From Planctomycetota bacterium (GTDB taxonomy: Bacteria > Planctomycetota > J058 > J103), in the NCBI GenBank assembly GCA_026004615.1, contig BPJM01000002.1:186001-250000 (forward strand): 64,000 bases of DNA, read 5' to 3'. A model generated the notes under the pieces. It saw only the letters and a list, made by a program, of their open reading frames with translations. It made no database searches and was not told the DNA's origin. Shown one piece after another: positions 58,841-64,000 of this stretch. Within the stretch, counting starts at the first letter, position 1. Every line of letters begins with the position of its first letter. The position numbers were made by a program, and so were the translations under genes.

Positions 58841-60757
58841 GTGCGCCCGCGCTGCCGGCACGAGCCGCTCGCCGGTGCTGGCGGTGTCGGAGCCGGCGTG
58901 TATACCCCTCCCCTCGAGGGAGGGGGATACGCAGCTTGCAACGCCGCTGGGTCTACTGCCCCCGTCGATGAGGGCGCCAGCCGCGCGCTCGCCGCGCGGC
59001 TGGCGTGTTCGCCGATCCTGGCGCAGTGCCTGCTCAACCGCGGGATCGCAGATGCCGGAGCCGCGCGCGCCTTCTTGCGGCCGGCGCTGGTGCGTCTGCA
59101 CGCCCCGGAGCTGCTCGAGGGCGTGCGCCAGGCCGCCCAGCGGCTGCGCGGTGCGCTGGAACGGGGCGAGCGGGTGCTGGTCTACGGCGACTATGACGTG
59201 GACGGCATCACCCGGCACCGCGCTGCTCGTCCGGTTGCTGCGGTTGCTGGGCGCGCAGGTCGAGGCAGGCGTGCCCGACCGGCTGCGCGAGGGCTACGGG
59301 CTACGGCCGGCGCAGGTGGCTGCAGCCGCAGCGCGGGGGGTGCGGCTGATCGTCACCGTGGACAACGGCACCACGGCGTTCGCCGCCGCCGAACGGGCGG
59401 CGGCGCTCGGCGTCGATCTCATCATCACCGACCCACCACGAGCCGCGCCCGCGCTCGGCTGCTGGGCGCTCACCGGTCGCTGCCGGCGAGCCCCACGCCG
59501 GCCCTTAGCCGGGGCGATCTTCGCCTGCCCCGCTGTCTGGCGCTGCTCAACCCGAAGCTGCCCGAGGCAGGCTATCCCTTCCCCGGGTTGGCGGGCTGTG
59601 GGGTGGCGTTCAAGCTCGCGTGGGCGCTGGCCGGGGAAGTGTCGCCAGGCGCGCGGGTCCGGCCCGAGCTGCGGGAGTTCCTGCTCGATGCGATGGCGCT
59701 CGTCGCGATCGGGACCGTCGCCGACGCGGTGCCGCTGCTCGATGAGAACCGGATCCTCGTGCACTACGGGCTGCGCGCTCTCGCGGCGAGTCCGCACCCG
59801 GGTCTGCGCGCGCTGTTGCGCGTGGCGCGCCTGGAGCACGGGGTGCCGAGCGCCGAGGACGTGGCATTCCAGCTCGCACCGCGGCTGAACGCTGCCGGGC
59901 GCATGGGGCGAGCCGAGCTCGCGCTCGAGCTGCTCAGCTGCGAGGAGGAGCAGCGCGCCGCGCAGCTCGCCGAGGCGCTGGATGCGGAGAACCGCCGGCG
60001 CCGCGCGCTGGAGCGCGAGGTGCTCGCCCAGGCGCTGGACGGGGCGGAGCGCGCGCTCGCGCAGACCGATGGCGCCGCGATCGTCAGCGCGGCCCCGGGC
60101 TGGCACCCGGGCGTGATCGGCATCGTCGCCAGCCGCCTGGTCGAGCGCTACCACCGGCCAGCGGTGCTGATCGCGCTGGACGAGCAGGGGCTCGGCCGCG
60201 GCAGTGCCCGCAGCATCCCGGGGGTCCGGCTGCACGCCGCACTCGCGCGCTGCGAGGACCTGCTCTTGCGGCACGGCGGCCACGCGCAGGCAGCGGGGCT
60301 GGAGATCCGGGCCGAGCGGGTGGAGCCGTTTCGGCGCCGGCTCGGCGAGGCGCTCGCCGAGGAGCTGGCCAGCGCGCTGGCGGCACCCGATGGGCCGGCT
60401 CCGCTGCAGGTCGACCTGGAGCTGCCCCTGGGGACGATCTCCGAGACGCTGGTGCGGGAGCTGGAGTGCCTGGGACCGCACGGGCTGGCCAACCGGCCAC
60501 CGCTGTTCAGCGCCAGCGGACTGCGGCTGGCCGCGCCGCCGCGCGCGGTCGGCGGCGGCGAGCACCTGCAGCTCTCGCTGGCGCAGGGCGGGACGGTGCG
60601 CCGGGCGATCGGCTTCCGGCTCGCGGGGAAGCTCCCCGAGCTGGAGCGGGGCGGCGCGCTGTGCGCGGCCTTCCGCCCGACGCTCTCCCGCTACGGCGGC
60701 GGCACCCGCGTGGAACTGGAACTCGCCGACCTCTGCCCGGCCTGCCCGCCCGGCTGA
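58841..60757 (+). pseudogene. recJ: Single-strand exonuclease RecJ, reading frame broken three times
   Basis: RecJ degrades single-stranded DNA 5'-3' in recombination and mismatch repair. DHH-domain parts: VLVYGDYDVDGIT with the DHH-family Asp motif, IVTVDNGTTAFAA, LIITD then HHEP, CLALLNPKLPEAGYPF, and AGCGVAFKL. DHHA1 and OB parts follow: LGRGSARSIPGVRLHAA, RHGGHAQAAGLEI, ending in the OB fold. Breaks: one extra C in 59211-59213 (restores DGITGTALL), one extra C in 59432-59434 (restores TDHHEPR), and a less clear break plus an apparent extra 60-75 bases between about 59444 and 59525. The start is uncertain (GTG at 58841 or 58898). Confidence 0.8.
58901..58930. repeat. Imperfect palindrome centred on CTCGAG
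   Basis: TACCCCTCCCCTCGAGGGAG and the continuing GGGGATA form a near-perfect hairpin with one bulge. It lies after the broken pilin and near the recJ 5' end; it could act as a terminator or be a chance GC-rich repeat. No T-run follows. Confidence 0.35.
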
Positions 60758-61118
60758 GGGGGGAACCGAGCGGCCGAGGCGAGCCCCACCTGTCCCGGCC
60801 GGCTGCCCCAGGTTCCCCAAAGGGAACGGGCCGGCTCGGCTCTGGCTTTCCCATGGCGGCCGGGGCGGTCGGTCCCCTCGCCTCCGCTGGTGACGGAGCG
60901 CGAGACGAGCCCGGGGAGCAACCCGAGCCGACCCGAGGCGCGGACGCAGAGGCGGGCACGGTGCGTGGCGCGGCAGGCGGGCGGCGACGGCGCGCACCGG
61001 CCCGCAGAACAGCGGCGGCTCCGGGCGACGGGCGCGGTCTACCGCCAGAACGCAGATCTCGCGAGAACCGCGGCGCGGCGCCAGGCGTGTGCGCGGGCAA
61101 CCCCTCTGCGCCGCCCGC
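60758..61118. other. Gene-free convergent region between recJ and a pilin gene
   Basis: No supported ORF. Two hairpins are visible: GTTCCC-CAAA-GGGAAC (60812-60827), enclosed by a longer GCCGGC pairing, and CTCCG-CTGGTGA-CGGAG near 60889. Either could end transcription from the two converging genes. Confidence 0.5.
60812..60827. terminator. Possible terminator hairpin after recJ
   Basis: Six-pair stem GTTCCC/GGGAAC with a CAAA loop, flanked by outer complementary GCCGGC sequences; no T-tract. Confidence 0.35.
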
Positions 61119-61583
61119 TCAGTTGCCGACCGGAGGGCTGTGGGGGCCGACGCCGGCGCTGGTGGAGTAGCGGATGACGCCGGACTCGTCCACGAAGAAG
61201 AAGTTGTCGCCGGATTTGCCCGGCACCTGGGGCGAGGCGCGGCCGCTCCAGGTGAACATGTTCGCCCCGGGCAGGATCTCGAAGACGTAGCCGCTGCGGG
61301 TGCCCTGTGCCAGCTCGCTGTCCACCAGCGCCCCGTGGACGTGCAGCTCCATCAGCGTCGCGGCGTAGTTCGGCTGGCCATCGTTGTCCTTGTCCCGCTC
61401 GCGAAACTGCGCCTGCGCGTTGAAGATCGTCCGCAGCCCGGCCTTGGCCGAGGCCTCGTTGCCGCCCTTGCGGGCGTCCACGAGCATGGGGACCGCGATC
61501 GCCGCCAGGATGCCGATGACCGCGATCACGAGCATGAGTTCGATGAGCGTGAAACCACGCTCTGCAGTCGCTTCACCGCTCAT
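61119..61583 (-). CDS. Type IV pilin-like protein
   Basis: 154 residues. Short leader then RGFTLIELMLVIAVIGILAA with the prepilin peptidase site after Gly and Glu5, and the hydrophobic helix. The body has FRERDKDNDGQPNYAATLME (a DxDxDGxxxYA loop that may bind calcium), GTRSGYVFEILPGANMF, PGKSGDNFFFVDESGVIRYS. No Cys pair. Closely similar in plan to the pilin at 61.75-62.2 kb and the broken one at 58.3 kb. Probably a major or minor pilin or a type II secretion pseudopilin. Confidence 0.88.
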   Translation of the reverse strand: MSGEATAERGFTLIELMLVIAVIGILAAIAVPMLVDARKGGNEASAKAGLRTIFNAQAQFRERDKDNDGQPNYAATLMELHVHGALVDSELAQGTRSGYVFEILPGANMFTWSGRASPQVPGKSGDNFFFVDESGVIRYSTSAGVGPHSPPVGN

Positions 61584-61616
61584 GTCGCCGCGTGCTCCAC
61601 CACCTGCTTATCGGGC

Positions 61617-61643
61617 CGAGACGGAAGTGCCCGTTCCGTCTCG
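61617..61643. repeat. 10-base perfect hairpin between two pilin genes
   Basis: CGAGACGGAA (61617-61626), loop GTGCCCG, TTCCGTCTCG (61634-61643). It lies between two tandem pilin genes, where a hairpin may lower read-through or protect the upstream mRNA. No T-run. Confidence 0.5.
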
Positions 61644-61753
61644 TTCTCGCCCTGGAACGAGGGGCCGGCAGCCCCGCCGGGCCACCGGCCCCTTGCCAGC
61701 GCTGCGGGCTGGATCAGCGCGCCCGCAGCGGAGCACCACCCCCAGCCCTCGGG

Positions 61754-62200
61754 CTACTTGCCGATCGGCGGATCGCTCGCGCTCGCGGTGCCCGTCGTGT
61801 TGTAGCGGATCACACCCGTCTCGTCGATGAAGAAGTAGTTGTCGCCCGACTTGCCCGGCACCTCCGGGTTCGCCGTCGCGCTCCAGGTGTACAGCGACGC
61901 CCCGTTGATCGTGAAGACGTAGCCCTGCTTGGTCCCGGAGGCCAACACCTCGTCGATCAGGTTGGCGTTGAGCAGCTTGGTCAGCGTATCCGCGTAGTCC
62001 AGTGTGCCATTGCCGTCCCGGTCACCCTCGCGATACAGGTTCTGCACCGTGAACAGCGTGCGCAGCGCGCTCTTCGCCGCCGCCTCGTTGGCGCCCTTGC
62101 GGGCATCCAGCAGGTTGGGGATCGCGATCGCCGCGATGATGGCGATGATCGCGATCACGATCATGAGCTCGATGAGCGTGAAGCCCTTCTGGTTGCGCAT
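61754..62200 (-). CDS. Type IV pilin-like protein (probable major pilin)
   Basis: 148 residues. NQKGFTLIELMIVIAIIAII is a classic prepilin N-terminus with a five-residue leader, cut after Gly, with Glu5. The body has YREGDRDGNGTLDYADTLTK with the DxDxNGxxDYA loop, GTKQGYVFTINGASLYTWSA, and PGKSGDNYFFIDETGVIRYN. The short leader, strong conservation of the N-terminal helix and an upstream sigma-54-type promoter with an AT-rich region suggest a major pilin (inference). First gene of a minus-strand pilin pair. Confidence 0.9.
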   Translation of the reverse strand: MRNQKGFTLIELMIVIAIIAIIAAIAIPNLLDARKGANEAAAKSALRTLFTVQNLYREGDRDGNGTLDYADTLTKLLNANLIDEVLASGTKQGYVFTINGASLYTWSATANPEVPGKSGDNYFFIDETGVIRYNTTGTASASDPPIGK

Positions 62201-62558
62201 CTCCGTTCGACCCTCCACTCCCTTCGGTTTTCGGCCGGCCCGCCGGTCCGAGCGCCGCGCTCGTACCCTCCGGCCGCTCCCCTCTCCGGTTGCAAGCGTG
62301 ATACCACGTCGTGCCGATCCTGGCAACGACAACATATATCTCATATTTCCAGTACGTTGCGACTTTCGCCGCCGTGCCGCACCCCCCGCTGCGGCCGCGC
62401 GGCGCCAGCGCGAATCAGGCCGCCGAGTGACATATTGTGTCAGGGCCTCCGACATGCGGTGGCACCCCGCTGCGGCCAGGGCTGCAGGCCTTGCGCAACA
62501 GGCGGTCCCGGGCAAGCGCTCGCAGCTCTCCGTGCGCGGGCGCCGCGCTGGCGCGCAG
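62201..62558. other. Gene-free region upstream of the pilin pair, with AT-rich segment
   Basis: No supported ORF. It contains a -24/-12 sigma-54-type promoter (62291-62306, minus strand) and, further upstream, an AT-rich stretch near 62328-62360 (ACAACATATATCTCATATTT) that could be an enhancer or DNA-bending site. Confidence 0.6.
62291..62306 (-). promoter_or_regulatory. Sigma-54-type (-24/-12) promoter for the pilin pair
   Basis: On the minus strand TGGTATCACGCTTGCA: GG and GC separated by exactly 10 bases, ending TTGCA, against the consensus TGGCACG-N4-TTGCA. The start would be near 62281, giving an 80-base leader. Pilin genes in several phyla use sigma-54 promoters. Confidence 0.62.
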
Positions 62559-63999
62559 CTAGCGCGTGCGCGGTTCGGGCGGCGGGCGGGTCGCCTGCGG
62601 CTGGCCGCGCTCGACCGCGCGCTCGAGCGGGCTCGGCCGGTAGCCCAGCGCCTCCGCCCATGGGAAGCGGAACAGCACGACCGGGTGGCCGCGGATCGCC
62701 AGGCGGGCAAGCGGCACCAGCCGCACACCCGCCTGCGCGAAACGGGGGCCGAGTTGCCCCATCCACCCCTCGTCGATGAGCAGGTGGGTCATGGCGCGCC
62801 CTTCGCGGTGCACCAGGTCGTCCATGCGCACCGGCGGCAGCCGGCGCTCGAGGTGCGGCGCCTGCCAGCTCAGCGCGTGCGCCCAGGTGCCGATCACCCG
62901 CGCACCCTCAGCCAGGGCGGCCGCCACGAACCGGTTCGCCTCGCGCAGGCTCCAGCTCGGCGTGCCGAGCACAGCGCCGAGCCGCGCGCCGCTCGCGCAC
63001 ACCGCTGCGAGCAACAGCAGCACGGCCAGGCGGGGGCGGCCCCGGGGCGTGCGCACCCGCGCGGAGCTGGCGCCGGGCGCGGCGCACCACCGCCACCGCA
63101 AGCGCCCCGCCCGCCAGCAGCCCTACCGCGGCCAGGACCGGGAAGCGCACCGCGCGCACCAGCCACCCCGGAGCCCCCGCGCCGTCTGTCCCTGCGAGCA
63201 GCGGCCAGCTCTCGGTGAGCACCGCTCCCAACGCCCAGTAGGCACCGAGCGCGGCCCACGGCAGCGCGAAGGCGAGGCGGGGCGGCGCCAGCGGTGCGCC
63301 GCCCGCGCTCAGCCGCCCGAGCCAGCCGGCCCCGAGCAGCGCCGCCGGCACCAGCAGCGGCACGAAGTAGCGGGTGGGCGGGGGTGTCGCCTGCTGGTAG
63401 CCGGGCTCATGGTAGGAGAACATCCCGAACACGATCAGCCAGCTGCCGAGCCACCCCGCCAGGGCGGCGGCGAAGGCACGCGAAGGCAGTGCCCGCATCG
63501 GTCCTGGGCCGCCCTCGCCCGCGGTCTGCGCCTGCGCTTGCGGGCGCAGCGCCCCCAGCACGCCGAGCCAGGCGAGCGCACAGACCACCGGTGCCTTGCC
63601 GGCGACGCCGCTCTGGAACGGGGCCGCGAGCAGCCGCTTGAGCACCGCCAGCGGTTGGGCGTCCCCGAAGTACAGGACCGCCTTGTGCCAGGTCAGCCAG
63701 AGCAGCTGGGGTTCGGCGAGCCATAGCACCGTGGCCGCCAGGATCGTGCCCGCGGCGAGCAGGCCGGCAGCGAAGCCGCGGCGGCGCACCGCCGCGATCC
63801 AGCCCAGCGCCAGCCCCGGCGCCGCCACCACCGCCGCCTCCTTGAGCGCCAGCGCCACCGCGCCCAGCGCCACCCAGGCGAGCGCGGCGGTGGCGAGACT
63901 CGCCACCCGCGCCCCGGCGCAGCTCCAGGCGCCCGGCGCCGCCCAGCGCCCGAGCGCTGCCGCGTGCAGCCACGCCACCCCGGCCAGGCAGGCGCACAA
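62559..63999 (-). pseudogene. Polytopic membrane protein (glycosyltransferase-like), truncated at window edge and frameshifted once
   Basis: A long hydrophobic protein running off the window. The 5' part has many membrane segments (for example WVALGAVALALKEAAVVAAP and ALLGAGWLGRLSAGG). Its plan of many helices followed by a soluble C-terminal domain recalls ArnT/PMT-type (GT83-like) glycosyltransferases, but no diagnostic motif is visible, so the family is a guess. The C-terminal soluble part (RLAVLLLLAAVCASGARLG to the TAG stop at 62559-62561) is in another frame. Removing one C from 63056-63058 joins them. Likely an indel. Confidence 0.55.
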
Positions 64000-64000
64000 C

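Overview
The window is very GC-rich and densely packed with bacterial housekeeping and metabolic genes. No rRNA, tRNA, CRISPR array, transposase or phage gene was recognised. Several gene types recall Planctomycetota or a related Myxococcota-like lineage: a YdjY-domain protein, a secreted squalene/prenyltransferase-repeat protein, an FG-GAP/ASPIC-UnbV protein and a two-cysteine-pair zinc-ribbon membrane protein. This assignment is an inference from gene content only. Many genes overlap by ATGA or GTGA, which points to tight translational coupling.

Layout. 1-8.0 kb: thiolase 3' end, FIST sensor protein, small membrane protein, then a minus-strand run of FG-GAP/UnbV protein, HD-domain protein, DUF6544-like protein, tautomerase-like protein and a frameshifted amidase. 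8.1-13.6 kb: UbiB-family kinase, HD-type (p)ppGpp-hydrolase-like protein, ADP-ribosylglycohydrolase, then a serine palmitoyltransferase-like enzyme paired with a GNAT-type acyltransferase (candidate bacterial ceramide synthase). 13.8-19.4 kb: Nudix hydrolase, long acyl-CoA dehydrogenase, TerB-like protein, a swivel-first fused aconitase/isopropylmalate-dehydratase-like enzyme, and a GYD protein. 19.5-28.1 kb: purine catabolism (three xanthine-dehydrogenase subunits, adenosine deaminase, HIU hydrolase, OHCU decarboxylase, allantoicase, allantoinase) without a uricase. 28.2-32.7 kb: zinc-ribbon membrane protein and SMC. 33.4-40.9 kb: prfB, a thioredoxin-fold-like protein, a SelW/Rdx-type selenoprotein with an in-frame UGA and a SECIS-like hairpin, glyA, and a three-gene YdjY / membrane / prenyltransferase-repeat run. 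41-49.9 kb: myo-inositol-1-phosphate synthase, aldehyde dehydrogenase, trxB-trxA-dsbD (dsbD frameshifted), rsmG, a coiled-coil lipoprotein and a Tsr3/DUF367-like protein. 49.9-57.4 kb: addA and addB. 57.9-64 kb: RNA polymerase omega subunit, three type IV pilin-like genes (one broken), recJ with several frameshifts, a sigma-54-type promoter, and a truncated, frameshifted polytopic membrane protein.

How the genes fit together. The purine block would take adenosine and xanthine to ureidoglycolate and urea if uricase is supplied elsewhere. The SPT-like/GNAT pair and the inositol-phosphate synthase are consistent with sphingolipid and perhaps inositol-lipid synthesis. TrxA/TrxB/DsbD and the SelW-like protein form a thiol-redox set.

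Sequence quality. At least eight reading-frame breaks, in amidase, dsbD, a pilin, recJ (three) and the last membrane protein, are all of the same sign. Seven can be repaired by removing one base from a short run. This looks more like uncorrected assembly indels than real gene decay, and is densest at 58.5-59.5 kb.
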